Source: Actinomycetota bacterium (GTDB lineage Bacteria > Actinomycetota > Actinomycetes > Nanopelagicales > Nanopelagicaceae). Taken from it: 25,136 bases of DNA. The notes under the pieces are model-generated. The model was not told where the DNA came from, did not search any database, and was given only the letters and a program-made list of their open reading frames with translations. Location: NCBI GenBank assembly GCA_947377725.1, contig CANCGX010000012.1, positions 1-25,136 of the forward strand, given 5' to 3'. Position 1 is the stretch's first letter; each line of letters starts with the position of its first letter. A program made the translations under genes and the position numbers. Positions 7,566 through 15,140 of the stretch are shown here, piece after piece.

Positions 7566-7733
7566 ATGATCATTGACTGCTCCTCATGCAAAATGCGCGA
7601 CCTAGCCTGTGGCGATTGCGTTGTTTCATTTATCCTGGATGCGCCACCTTCTGAAATAGAGAAACCTCAAGTTGCAGCGCTGGCCGTCTTGGCGACAAAA
7701 GGACTCGTTCCACCTCTACGCTTCACGAGTTAA
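7566..7733 (+). CDS. Small conserved-type protein with paired CxxC motifs (55 aa)
   Basis: A 55-residue protein starting MIIDCSSCKMRDLACGDCVV and ending VPPLRFTS. Four cysteines at positions 5, 8, 15 and 18 form two CxxC pairs, which suggests a zinc ribbon or small metal site. A helical, Ala/Leu-rich second half ends in a short KGLVPPL segment. The reading frame is clean, starts with ATG and has a leaderless-type -10 box. It ends 22 bp before the mannosyltransferase gene, whose -10 follows directly. I recall similar short CxxC-CxxC proteins in other actinobacteria but cannot name the family or a function. At this length it is easily missed by gene callers. Confidence 0.75.
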   Translation: MIIDCSSCKMRDLACGDCVVSFILDAPPSEIEKPQVAALAVLATKGLVPPLRFTS

Positions 7734-7743
7734 TTCACTCCAT

Positions 7744-7749
7744 TACTCT
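7744..7749 (+). promoter_or_regulatory. -10 box of leaderless pimB promoter
   Basis: TACTCT at -12 to -7 from the ATG at 7756; no Shine-Dalgarno. Confidence 0.55.
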
Positions 7750-7755
7750 TACCTG

Positions 7756-8898
7756 ATGGGTCAGAGAAAGATTTTGTTAGTCACCAATGACTTGGGTCCT
7801 CAAGCTGGTGGCATCGAATCTTTCATTCTTGGCTTGCTTGGTGAACTTGATGGTTCTGACATCGTCATTTACACATCGTCAGAGCCAGGTGACCAAACTT
7901 TTGATAAAGAGCTTCGGCAAAAGTATGGTGTCGAGGTCATACGAGATCGAGCGAAAATTTTACTTCCAACTCCTCGAGTTAATCGATCTGTTGCTCGCGT
8001 TATGAAGCAATATAAATCTGAATATGTATGGTTTGGTGCAGCTGCACCCCTCGGCTGGATGGCAGGCCACCTTCGCCGACATGGCGCAAAACGTATTGTC
8101 GCTATAACGCATGGTCATGAGGTGTGGTGGTCAAAAGTCTGGCCGTTTACCTTGGTGATGAAAGCGATGTCTCAAAAGATTGATGCTTTCGGTTACTTGG
8201 GAGATTTCACAAAGAGAGCAATGAGCTCAGCAATAAGCACTCAACTAAAAATGGTTCGAATAGCACCTGGAATTTCAATAAATCATTTCACCCCCGGCAC
8301 CAAGTCTGAGGAACTTGCAAAAGAGTTGGATGTATTCGGGAAAAAGGTAATTGTCTGTGTGGGTCGATTGGTTCATAGAAAAGGACAAGATCGATTAATT
8401 GAAGCGATGCCTGACGTCCTAAAAAAGATTCCAGATGCAGTTCTGCTCATCGTAGGAGAGGGACCGCGACGAGAAGCCTTGAAGAAATTAGTCGCTGAGA
8501 AAGAGCTTGAAAATTCTGTGAAAATCGCGGGTCGACTTAGTTACGAGCAACTTCCCATGGTTATCAGACTAGGCGACATTTTTGCGATGCCATCTCGCTC
8601 TCGTTTTTTTGGTTTGGAAGTGGAAGGGCTAGGGATTGTTTATCTCGAAGCAAGTGCTTGCGGCGTTCCAGTGATAGCAGGCGCTTCAGGCGGTGCCCCA
8701 GATGCGGTGCTTCCAGGAGAAACAGGTTTAGTTGTGGACGGAACAGATGTCGAGGCGATATCTGCATCAATCGTCTACCTCCTGAATGACGATGAACTTC
8801 GCAGTCGCATGGGCAAGCACGGTCGAGAATGGGCGGTTAATGAATGGAGTTGGGAGATGTGGGGAAAGCGATTTAGCAAACTCCTACTAGGGGAGTAG
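7756..8898 (+). CDS. pimB: GDP-mannose-dependent alpha-mannosyltransferase, PimB-like (GT4)
   Basis: Family 4 glycosyltransferase of 380 residues with two Rossmann domains and no membrane helix, as expected for a cytosolic peripheral enzyme. It matches corynebacterial PimB' and Rv2188c, which add the second mannose to phosphatidylinositol monomannoside. Early motif LVTNDLGPQAGGIESF; nucleotide-binding VGRLVHRKGQDRLIEA; and the telling EVEGLGIVYLEASACGVPV block at about 285-305, followed by AGASGGAPDAV. The ATG at 7756 is preferred over an upstream open stretch because it carries a leaderless -10 box and starts the domain (QRKILLVTND). FadD and an SRPBCC gene follow, as in mycobacteria. Its end overlaps the convergent LuxR-type gene by 12 bp. 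Another PIM-type mannosyl transfer cannot be excluded. Confidence 0.88.
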   Translation: MGQRKILLVTNDLGPQAGGIESFILGLLGELDGSDIVIYTSSEPGDQTFDKELRQKYGVEVIRDRAKILLPTPRVNRSVARVMKQYKSEYVWFGAAAPLGWMAGHLRRHGAKRIVAITHGHEVWWSKVWPFTLVMKAMSQKIDAFGYLGDFTKRAMSSAISTQLKMVRIAPGISINHFTPGTKSEELAKELDVFGKKVIVCVGRLVHRKGQDRLIEAMPDVLKKIPDAVLLIVGEGPRREALKKLVAEKELENSVKIAGRLSYEQLPMVIRLGDIFAMPSRSRFFGLEVEGLGIVYLEASACGVPVIAGASGGAPDAVLPGETGLVVDGTDVEAISASIVYLLNDDELRSRMGKHGREWAVNEWSWEMWGKRFSKLLLGE

Positions 8899-9288
8899 GC
8901 CGAGCGCTTTGCCTTTATTTATTGCTTCCACTTTGTTCGTAACCAACAACTTTTTGTATATTGAACCAAGATGAGTCTTTACTGTGGGTTGGGAAAGAAA
9001 CATTCTCTCGCAGATCTCTTTCACGCTTGCTCCAGTAGCAAGCTCAATGAGTACCTCTCGTTCTCTACGCGTTAGTGCGTACTTTTCATCGCGAGTGTGT
9101 TTCGATTTTTCAATCAACTTGCTGATGCTTGATTGAACCGCTCGCAAAGATTGTCGAGTGGTTGGATTTGTTGTATTCAGCCCAATAGTTTCGTCAACGC
9201 GGAAACTGATTTCAGACAAATCTTTAGCAAAGGTTTCGTAGAGTTCCTGAGCGATACGATTTCGCTCTTGGTAGCTATCCTTCTTCAA
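8887..9288 (-). CDS. LuxR-type HTH regulator with HisKA_3-like N-terminal domain
   Basis: Short regulator of about 133 residues. The C-terminal half is a LuxR/NarL helix-turn-helix (LTRREREVLIELATG, then FLSQPTVKTHLGSIYKKL). There is no receiver domain. The N-terminal half (ERNRIAQELYETF, then DLSEISFRVDE) resembles the HisKA_3 dimerisation segment of NarL-type kinases, ERxRIARELHD, but the phospho-acceptor His is Tyr and no ATPase domain follows. It may be a constitutive dimer or may pair with a kinase. I chose a TTG at 9288 because GGAAG lies 5 nt upstream; GTG at 9294 and TTG at 9300 are also possible. It follows the fadD gene closely on the same strand, so cotranscription is likely. Confidence 0.8.
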   Translation of the reverse strand: MKKDSYQERNRIAQELYETFAKDLSEISFRVDETIGLNTTNPTTRQSLRAVQSSISKLIEKSKHTRDEKYALTRREREVLIELATGASVKEICERMFLSQPTVKTHLGSIYKKLLVTNKVEAINKGKALGLLP

Positions 9289-9306
9289 GGTCACTTCCAA
9301 TCTACG

Positions 9307-11091
9307 TTAGTTGAAAAGTTCTCCAATTTCCTTTGAATATTGCTGAGCAATGACATGTCGCTTGATTGAGAGCTTTGCTGTTAGTTGACCATCGGCAATG
9401 CTGAAATCAACTGGCAACACAGAAAACTTGCGAATTGATTCCGCGCGGCTTACCGCTTTGTTAGCTTCATCGATGGCGGTCTGAACTACCGCAATGAGAT
9501 CTGGGTCGTGACATAAATCGGCGGCTGTTGTTCCTGTTTTTTTGTTCGCACCAGCCCAGGCTTTGAGGGCCTCGGCATCCAAAGTAACGAGCGCTGCAAT
9601 AAATGGTTGGTTATCTCCAAGGACAACGCATTGGCTGACAAGTGGATGAGCGCGCACTCGATCCTCGAGCACTGCAGGCGCAACATTTTTGCCTCCGGAA
9701 GTCACAATCAATTCCTTCTTGCGACCAACAATGCTTAAGAAGCCATCGCTATCAATGGTTCCTAAATCACCGCTACGAAAGAATCCATCATCCGTGAATA
9801 CTTCTTTGTTTGCTTCATCGTTCTGCCAGTATCCACGCATAACGATTGGGCCTTTAATAAGTACTTCTCCATCTTCGGCGATGGCAATGGTAGTGCCGGG
9901 GACTGGACGTCCGACGGATCCAACTTTTTGATGCAAGGAAAGATTGAGGGTTGCACCAGCAGTGGTTTCAGTGAGTCCATATCCTTCAAGAATTCGCACT
10001 CCAGCACCTCGGTAAAAGTGTCCGAGTCGCTTTCCAAGAGGTGCGCCGCCCGAGATAGCCGCATCTACTCGACCGCCTAGCGCATGTCGGATTTTTGAAT
10101 AGACAAGCTTGTCGAAAATGGTGTGTTGGAGGCGAAGAAGGAGTGGAATTTTCCCTAAGTCAGTGCCCTCAGAGTATGCAATAGCAACATTTGCAGCTTT
10201 GCGGAAAATATTTCCTTTACCTGCAGCATCTGCTTTGGCTTCCGCGCCGTTGTAAACCTTTTCGAATATTCGTGGCACTGCAAGTACAAATGTGGGTTTG
10301 AAAGAACCAAGATCTTGCTGAAGTCTTGTTATATCGCTGCAGTGAGCCAAATGTAGCCCTGCATTGATTGCACCGATTTGGACCATGCGTCCAAAAACGT
10401 GTGCAACCGGGAGGAAAAGAAGCGTTGAGCCACCAGGCTTAAGAAAAAGATCACTTGCGCCTTGAACGACGTTTCCGCACTCGGAAAGAAAATTTCCGTG
10501 AGTAAGTTGCACGCCTTTTGGTTTTCCTGTTGTACCTGATGTGTAAATAAGAGTGGCAAGAGAATCGGGAGTCAACATTGATCTACGACTATTCACATCT
10601 TCATCAGAGATATTTGTTCCACTGTGCGCCAGAGTAGAGAGCGCGTTCTCAGTAATAATCCATAAATTCTTACAATGGGCAGGAAGTACAGGGCGCACTA
10701 ACTCTGCTAATGCTGGAGTTTCAACTACAAGAGCAACAGCTTGTGAATCAGAGAGAATCCAATCAACTTGTTCCGCACTTGATGTTTCGTAAATTGGCAC
10801 AACGACGCCACCGGCATACCAGATGGCAAAATCTAGAATGGTCCATTCGTAACGGGTCTTTGCCATGATCGCGACTCGGTCGCCCACCTGTATTCCAGAG
10901 GCAATAAAACCCTTTGCGGTTGCGCGGATTTCGTCATCAAATTCTCTGGCAGTGACAGGTTGCCAACCATCGCCCATGGGGCGAGAGGCCATAACTCGAT
11001 CTCCTTCAAACCACGCGCGTTCGGCTATGAGGTTGGTGAGATTGCCAGCAGTGGCAGCAGGGACAATGGCCGGTGTTGAGTACAAATCCAT
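9307..11091 (-). CDS. fadD: Long-chain fatty-acid--CoA ligase (AMP-dependent synthetase)
   Basis: ANL-superfamily ligase of 594 residues that activates fatty acids to acyl-CoA through an acyl-AMP intermediate. The phosphate-binding loop YTSGTTGKPKG is at 183-193, with GYGLTETTAG in the middle. The GDLG...DGFLSIVGRKKELI hinge and the GGKNVAP motif lie at about 440-470. The C-terminal domain carries the expected late lysine (LTAKLSIKRH). Length and architecture match FadD15-type enzymes (Rv2187). No membrane helix is seen. A TAGCGT -10 box at -12 to -7 suggests leaderless transcription, divergent from the SRPBCC gene, as in the mycobacterial cluster. It could feed beta-oxidation or lipid synthesis. 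Confidence 0.93.
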   Translation of the reverse strand: MDLYSTPAIVPAATAGNLTNLIAERAWFEGDRVMASRPMGDGWQPVTAREFDDEIRATAKGFIASGIQVGDRVAIMAKTRYEWTILDFAIWYAGGVVVPIYETSSAEQVDWILSDSQAVALVVETPALAELVRPVLPAHCKNLWIITENALSTLAHSGTNISDEDVNSRRSMLTPDSLATLIYTSGTTGKPKGVQLTHGNFLSECGNVVQGASDLFLKPGGSTLLFLPVAHVFGRMVQIGAINAGLHLAHCSDITRLQQDLGSFKPTFVLAVPRIFEKVYNGAEAKADAAGKGNIFRKAANVAIAYSEGTDLGKIPLLLRLQHTIFDKLVYSKIRHALGGRVDAAISGGAPLGKRLGHFYRGAGVRILEGYGLTETTAGATLNLSLHQKVGSVGRPVPGTTIAIAEDGEVLIKGPIVMRGYWQNDEANKEVFTDDGFFRSGDLGTIDSDGFLSIVGRKKELIVTSGGKNVAPAVLEDRVRAHPLVSQCVVLGDNQPFIAALVTLDAEALKAWAGANKKTGTTAADLCHDPDLIAVVQTAIDEANKAVSRAESIRKFSVLPVDFSIADGQLTAKLSIKRHVIAQQYSKEIGELFN

Positions 11092-11097
11092 GCCCGA

Positions 11098-11103
11098 ACG
11101 CTA
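11098..11103 (-). promoter_or_regulatory. -10 box of leaderless fadD promoter
   Basis: TAGCGT on the minus strand at -12 to -7 from the fadD ATG, in a 63-bp divergent gap shared with the SRPBCC gene. Confidence 0.55.
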
Positions 11104-11142
11104 TCGCCGGGATGGCTAGTTTTCTAGTGTTTGCGCTACCTG

Positions 11143-11148
11143 TAGCCT
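11143..11148 (+). promoter_or_regulatory. -10 box of leaderless SRPBCC-glk promoter
   Basis: TAGCCT at -12 to -7 from the ATG at 11155. Confidence 0.55.
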
Positions 11149-11154
11149 CTTCCT

Positions 11155-11592
11155 ATGAGCGAAATGTCAAAGAATTCCATCGATATCGAGTCGGATGTAG
11201 CTTCAACGGCTGTTCTCCTTTTTGATCCGGCAAATTATCCATCCTGGTCTTCAGCCATTTCGTCGGCCAAAGTCCTTTCAAGTGATAGCGAAGGAAGAGC
11301 TACCAAAGTTGAAATGGATATCAAAGCCGGGCCCGTCAAAGATCATGTGACTCTGGATTACGACTGGAGCGATGCACCCAACTCTCTTCATTTCTCTTTG
11401 GATGAAGCAGATATGTTGACAGAGATGTCTGGCTCATACGAGATTACAGACAATGGTGATGACACCGTCAAGGTTTCATATTCGCTCACTGTCGGACTCT
11501 CGATGCCTGTCCCTGCCATGATGAGAACTAAAGCGGAGCGAGAGACAATAGATAAAGCTCTTCAGGAGTTAAAAAGTAAGTTGGAGAATTAA
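11155..11592 (+). CDS. SRPBCC-family (START-like) ligand-binding protein
   Basis: A 145-residue protein with the SRPBCC/polyketide-cyclase-like pattern: an N-terminal helix and strand with AVLLFDPANYPSWSSAI, alternating beta-strands (TKVEMDIKAGPV, HVTLDYDW, SLHFSLDEAD), and a long C-terminal helix of charged residues (AERETIDKALQELKSKL). The fold binds hydrophobic ligands in a deep cavity. M. tuberculosis has a homologue (TB16.3, Rv2185c) near fadD15 and pimB', matching this neighbourhood. Function is unknown; a role in lipid handling is inferred from location. The glucokinase begins 6 bp downstream, so the two are probably cotranscribed. Confidence 0.82.
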   Translation: MSEMSKNSIDIESDVASTAVLLFDPANYPSWSSAISSAKVLSSDSEGRATKVEMDIKAGPVKDHVTLDYDWSDAPNSLHFSLDEADMLTEMSGSYEITDNGDDTVKVSYSLTVGLSMPVPAMMRTKAERETIDKALQELKSKLEN

Positions 11593-11598
11593 TCCACG

Positions 11599-12549
11599 AT
11601 GAGTGAAAAGCTAAGTATTGGCGTAGACATTGGTGGAACAAAGGTATTAGGCGGCGTTGTCGATTCCCAAGGAACGATTCTAACAACCCATCGAAAAGAT
11701 ACTCCGAAACAAGGCGGAGAAGCCCTCACTCAGACCATTGCTGATGTAATCGTTGAACTAACAAGTGAATATGAAGTCTGCGGTGTTGGAATTTCTGCTG
11801 CCGGCTTTGTCTCCTCTGATCGCAAGACAATGCTTGCCACGCCAAATATTTCGGGTTGGAATGGAATCAATCTAGAAAATGAAATTTCGCGTCGAGTGAA
11901 TTTGCCTGTCGTCATTGAAAATGATGCGAATGCGGCTGCATGGGGAGAGGCGCGCTATGGCGCTGGTGTAGGCGAGACTCAAATGATGATGCTGACAGTC
12001 GGCACTGGCATAGGTGGCGGCATCGTTGTGAACGGGGCACTTCACCGCGGTGCATTTGGAATCGCTGCAGAGTTCGGTCATCTTCGTGTTGTTCCTGAAG
12101 GTCACTTGTGTGGGTGTGGTGCACGAGGTTGCTTTGAACAATACGCTTCTGGAAATGCGCTGATGCGTCACGCCCGCGAGGCAATATCAGCTTCGCCTGA
12201 TGCTGCCCACAATTTATTGGCGCGTGGAAATGGCACCGTAGAAGGACTTTCGGGTCGTCACATCACCGAAGCAGCTCGCGAGGGCGACATGGTCGCGTTG
12301 GCAGCCTTCAATACGACGGCACAGTGGTTAGGTGCCGGGATCGCATCACTTTCAGTTTTGTTAGACCCCGCATGTGTTGTTATTGGTGGGGGAGTTATCG
12401 ATGCTGGTGAGATTCTCTTGGCTCCAACGAGAGCGGCTGTAGAACGTTATATGCCATTCCAAGGCAAGCATCCCACTCCAAGAATAGTTGCCGCATCGTT
12501 AGGTAACGACGCAGGCGTGGTTGGTGCTGCTGATTTAGCTCGTAATTAA
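11599..12549 (+). CDS. glk: ROK-family glucokinase
   Basis: Glucokinase of 316 residues, ATP-dependent by family, which phosphorylates glucose on entry to glycolysis. The phosphate-1 motif GVDIGGTK (residues 8-15) is clear, the catalytic aspartate is D109 (ENDANAA), and GTGIGGGIV follows at 135-143. The ROK zinc site is present: H161 in EFGH, then C171, C173 and C178 in HLCGCGARGCFEQ. Size and motifs match actinobacterial GlkA. There is no N-terminal winged-helix domain, so it is not a ROK repressor. The only candidate Shine-Dalgarno (GGAG) is rather far away, and translation may depend on the upstream SRPBCC frame. Its stop codon shares a TTAA with the convergent hydrolase gene. Confidence 0.9.
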   Translation: MSEKLSIGVDIGGTKVLGGVVDSQGTILTTHRKDTPKQGGEALTQTIADVIVELTSEYEVCGVGISAAGFVSSDRKTMLATPNISGWNGINLENEISRRVNLPVVIENDANAAAWGEARYGAGVGETQMMMLTVGTGIGGGIVVNGALHRGAFGIAAEFGHLRVVPEGHLCGCGARGCFEQYASGNALMRHAREAISASPDAAHNLLARGNGTVEGLSGRHITEAAREGDMVALAAFNTTAQWLGAGIASLSVLLDPACVVIGGGVIDAGEILLAPTRAAVERYMPFQGKHPTPRIVAASLGNDAGVVGAADLARN

Positions 12550-13661
12550 ATTACAGCCCCGTCATCTCCATCATCAGCATCAGAACGCTTTTGAGAGGTG
12601 CGCCAAATAAATGAAACTACGCCTCCAAAAAAGAGAGCTACAGCGGGCCACCCGCCCATGTTAAATGGGTCACCGCCGTTGAACCCTTCGATCAATACAT
12701 ATATCCCACTGGCGATGATTGCAGCTAGTGAAAACTTTGAGGCTTGAGATAAGGATGATGTCTTAGGTTTGGGTTCTTCAAAATGTGAAATTTTATCGAG
12801 CTCGTCAAGATACGTTGTATCGGTTGCCTGATTGAGGTTGAGAGTCGATACGATTGAATCAAATTCGGCATTTATAAGATCGCGTTCATCAACTTCTTCG
12901 TCATCATCAATTTCACCAGTTAAAACGTCGAAAATGAATTGCACGCTCTCGGCCACAAGAAAATCACTGTCATAGTCCCATGCCACATTATGAAAAGATT
13001 TTTCAAAAATAATTTCTCGAATATTTGCTGAATAGACGTTTTCAATGATTGTCTCGCTATTGATTGGATGAACAACGTGATCGTTGATTGAGTAGCTAAC
13101 CATTAGCGGAACATCTACGAAGTAAAGATTCTCTTCGACGATCTTCCACAAACCCCTCAAGGAATCGAGTGCACGAAGTGGCATGCGCGTGTAGCTATGG
13201 CGTCGATCCGTAGGTTTATTTACATCCATTGCTCCATTTTTTGTTGAGCTCAAGAATCGCTTCACGAGAGGGAGCAGCCACAAAGCTTTTCGATCATCGA
13301 ATATGGATGCATTGCAAAGCAAGAGACCTTCCATTTCGCTTCCGCGTATTTGTGCAAGACGTAAAGCAAGGGCGCCACCAACGCTAAATCCTGCGACAAA
13401 AACGCGATCGCATTGAGATTTCAATTCTAGGAATGCTTCCTCGACTCGTTCATACCAGTCACTCCACGTTGTTTGATTTAACTCTTCCCATTGCGTTCCA
13501 TGGCCGGGGAGGGCTGGAGACAAAACTGTAAATCCAGCCTCGTGAAATCCTTCTACCCAAGGGCGCACGCTCTCTGGGCTGCCCGTGAATCCGTGAAGGA
13601 CTAAAATTCCCGTTCTTCCGCCCGAAAGGCCGATATCGAGGGGATTTGGGATATATGCCAC
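12546..13661 (-). CDS. Alpha/beta-hydrolase (carboxylesterase / monoacylglycerol-lipase type) with C-terminal membrane anchor
   Basis: A 371-residue protein. Residues 1-250 are an alpha/beta-hydrolase: oxyanion region VLHGFTGSPES, nucleophile elbow GFSVGG (S93), catalytic D194 in SINDHVV and H224 in KSFHNVAWD. This pattern is close to carboxylesterase Est30 and bacterial monoglyceride lipases. The extra C-terminus is unusual: a very acidic linker (IDDDEEVDERD at 251-261), then two hydrophobic helices (about 308-326 and 336-353), a basic stop-transfer WRTSQKR and a DDGDDGAVI tail. The enzyme is probably held on the inner face of the membrane. The start is a GTG with no Shine-Dalgarno; CACCAT at -12 to -7 is a partial -10. 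The substrate is unknown; lipid esters fit the neighbours. Confidence 0.85.
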   Translation of the reverse strand: MAYIPNPLDIGLSGGRTGILVLHGFTGSPESVRPWVEGFHEAGFTVLSPALPGHGTQWEELNQTTWSDWYERVEEAFLELKSQCDRVFVAGFSVGGALALRLAQIRGSEMEGLLLCNASIFDDRKALWLLPLVKRFLSSTKNGAMDVNKPTDRRHSYTRMPLRALDSLRGLWKIVEENLYFVDVPLMVSYSINDHVVHPINSETIIENVYSANIREIIFEKSFHNVAWDYDSDFLVAESVQFIFDVLTGEIDDDEEVDERDLINAEFDSIVSTLNLNQATDTTYLDELDKISHFEEPKPKTSSLSQASKFSLAAIIASGIYVLIEGFNGGDPFNMGGWPAVALFFGGVVSFIWRTSQKRSDADDGDDGAVI

Positions 13662-13706
13662 GCTCAGATGGTGTCACAGGATGGTGCTCTCGCCCTAAAT
13701 TAGCCG

Positions 13707-13712
13707 TAAATT
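13707..13712 (+). promoter_or_regulatory. -10 box of leaderless plsC promoter
   Basis: TAAATT at -12 to -7 from the GTG start at 13719. It supports a GTG-initiated leaderless mRNA. Confidence 0.55.
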
Positions 13713-13718
13713 AACCTC

Positions 13719-14399
13719 GTGGTTTATACAACGTTGAAGTCTTTCCTCAGCCCCCTCCTCATGTTGGGGTTCAGGCCGAAGGTCACTGGACTGCGCCAAG
13801 TGCCAACAGTTGGGCCCGTCATCATTGCGTCAAATCACCTCTCGTTTAGCGATTCAATTTTTATGCCTCTTGTCGTACCGCGCAAAGTCACATTCTTAGC
13901 CAAGAGTGAATACTTCACATCTCCCGGCGTCAAAGGCTTGCTCAAGAAATTAACCTTTAAAGCTCTAGGTCAAGTTCCTGTTGATCGCGCAGGCGGTCGT
14001 AGAAGTGAAGCAGCTCTCCTTACTGGTCTTGAACTTCTTAAAGAAGGTGCATGCATCGGAATTTACCCAGAAGGCACACGTTCACCTGACGGGCGTTTGT
14101 ATAAAGGTCGTACGGGTATCGCACGAATGGCTATCGAATCTGGTGCGCCTGTCGTGCCCGTTGCAATGTTCAATACTGCAGAGATTCAGCCCACCGGAAA
14201 AGTTGTTCCCAAATTGCAACGCGTTGAAATGGTTTTCGGAGAACCTATGTACTTCGAAGGTGATTCAACAAATGTACAAGTCTTGCGTGAAGCAACTGAT
14301 CGCATCATGAAAACGCTTCAACAGTTATCGGGACAAGAATTTGTAGATATGTATGCTTCCGAAGCAAAAAATAAAATTGCTCGCGGCGAAGAATTTTAA
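13719..14399 (+). CDS. plsC: 1-acyl-sn-glycerol-3-phosphate acyltransferase (PlsC family)
   Basis: A 226-residue acyltransferase that esterifies lysophosphatidic acid to phosphatidic acid, the precursor of membrane phospholipids including phosphatidylinositol. The catalytic HX4D motif is NHLSFSD (H40, D45), the phosphate-binding block is YPEGTRSPDG (E118 onward), and a later conserved stretch reads GAPVVPVAMFN. One hydrophobic N-terminal segment (LSPLLMLGF) may dip into the membrane. The start is GTG with a leaderless -10 box. The M. tuberculosis counterpart in the same neighbourhood is Rv2182c. Its TAA stop overlaps the stop of the convergent nuclease-like gene in a shared TTAA. Confidence 0.9.
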   Translation: MVYTTLKSFLSPLLMLGFRPKVTGLRQVPTVGPVIIASNHLSFSDSIFMPLVVPRKVTFLAKSEYFTSPGVKGLLKKLTFKALGQVPVDRAGGRRSEAALLTGLELLKEGACIGIYPEGTRSPDGRLYKGRTGIARMAIESGAPVVPVAMFNTAEIQPTGKVVPKLQRVEMVFGEPMYFEGDSTNVQVLREATDRIMKTLQQLSGQEFVDMYASEAKNKIARGEEF

Positions 14400-15070
14400 T
14401 TACTTCGAACTATTGAATCCCGTTCTGAGATATAACGACACTGATCACAGCTTTGCTTGGACTCTGGCATCGTTCCATTAACTACATTCACAAAATCTAT
14501 TAGGCGCTGTTGAAGCGCAATCGGGTTACGCTCTACTGGGTACCAATTGACGTTAACTCGATAGCCAAAACCAACGCTGAGATTTCCAGAGGCTCGATCT
14601 AGCGACCAAGAATATATTCCGAGTGCGGATATCTTCTTCGGCTCTCCCTTGGCGGGATTCTCTAATGCAAATGCGTATGCCTCAAGTTGAGGGGAGTAGA
14701 AACTAGATTTATCAGAAGCTCGCGCCTGCATTTTGCAATCGATGATTCCAAAGGTTCCATCAGGAAACTCGAGAAGTAAGTCGTATTTACCGCGAATAGC
14801 TAAATGTGAATCAACACCATCAACTTGGATGGGAGTGGATTGGACCCACCCGCCGTGATCAAAAACTTTGCCAGCAGGCATTTCCGGATGCATGTCAGAT
14901 GTGCTAGCTCCAATGAAATATTTTTCTTGGAGGTCGGCAAGCTCTGCGACGGTTGGCATGAACATCGGAGCTTTAATTTGATGGTTGTAGTAAAGCCACA
15001 AGCAGCGATGGCAACCATCCCATGAAAATGTTAAATCACTTGGACTGATATTCGACCTACGTTCACCCAT
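14396..15070 (-). CDS. PD-(D/E)XK nuclease-superfamily protein with four conserved-looking cysteines
   Basis: A 224-residue protein with RecB-like nuclease features: RGKYDLLLEF (D97), a strand ending GIIDCK (D111, K113) that fits the D...(D/E)xK core, and SPQLEAYAF, matching the QxxxY motif of RecB/Cas4 nucleases. It has a cysteine pair near each end, DGCHRC (C20, C23) and SCDQCRY (C208, C211). This layout recalls the iron-sulfur cluster of Cas4 and AddB nucleases, although those use one N-terminal plus three C-terminal cysteines. No cas or helicase gene is nearby, so the role is unknown; DNA processing is inferred. The first Met is used. A GGGGAAG lies 13 nt upstream, rather far for a Shine-Dalgarno. 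Confidence 0.72.
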   Translation of the reverse strand: MGERRSNISPSDLTFSWDGCHRCLWLYYNHQIKAPMFMPTVAELADLQEKYFIGASTSDMHPEMPAGKVFDHGGWVQSTPIQVDGVDSHLAIRGKYDLLLEFPDGTFGIIDCKMQARASDKSSFYSPQLEAYAFALENPAKGEPKKISALGIYSWSLDRASGNLSVGFGYRVNVNWYPVERNPIALQQRLIDFVNVVNGTMPESKQSCDQCRYISERDSIVRSN

Positions 15071-15140
15071 TGAGTAACCAGCTTCCCCTATTTTCTATTG
15101 GGGTAATTGTGCCCTCCGGGACTGACAAATGTTGGCCAAC

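Noticed and set aside
7672..7755. Upstream extension of the mannosyltransferase
   Set aside because: It overlaps the 55-residue gene in another frame and precedes the first domain motif; the ATG at 7756 has its own -10 box.
8883..8899. CCTACT/AGTAGG hairpin spanning both stops of pimB and the LuxR-type gene
   Set aside because: Six pairs without a T-run in either direction; the symmetry may follow from the overlapping stop codons.
14396..15070. Cas4 as identity of the PD-(D/E)XK protein
   Set aside because: Cysteine layout differs (2+2) and there is no CRISPR array or other cas gene in the window.
15131..15140. GTTGGCCAAC palindrome between the LysE and nuclease-like genes
   Set aside because: Perfect but short; no promoter element placed around it and it resembles no site I know. 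It may be part of a weak terminator.
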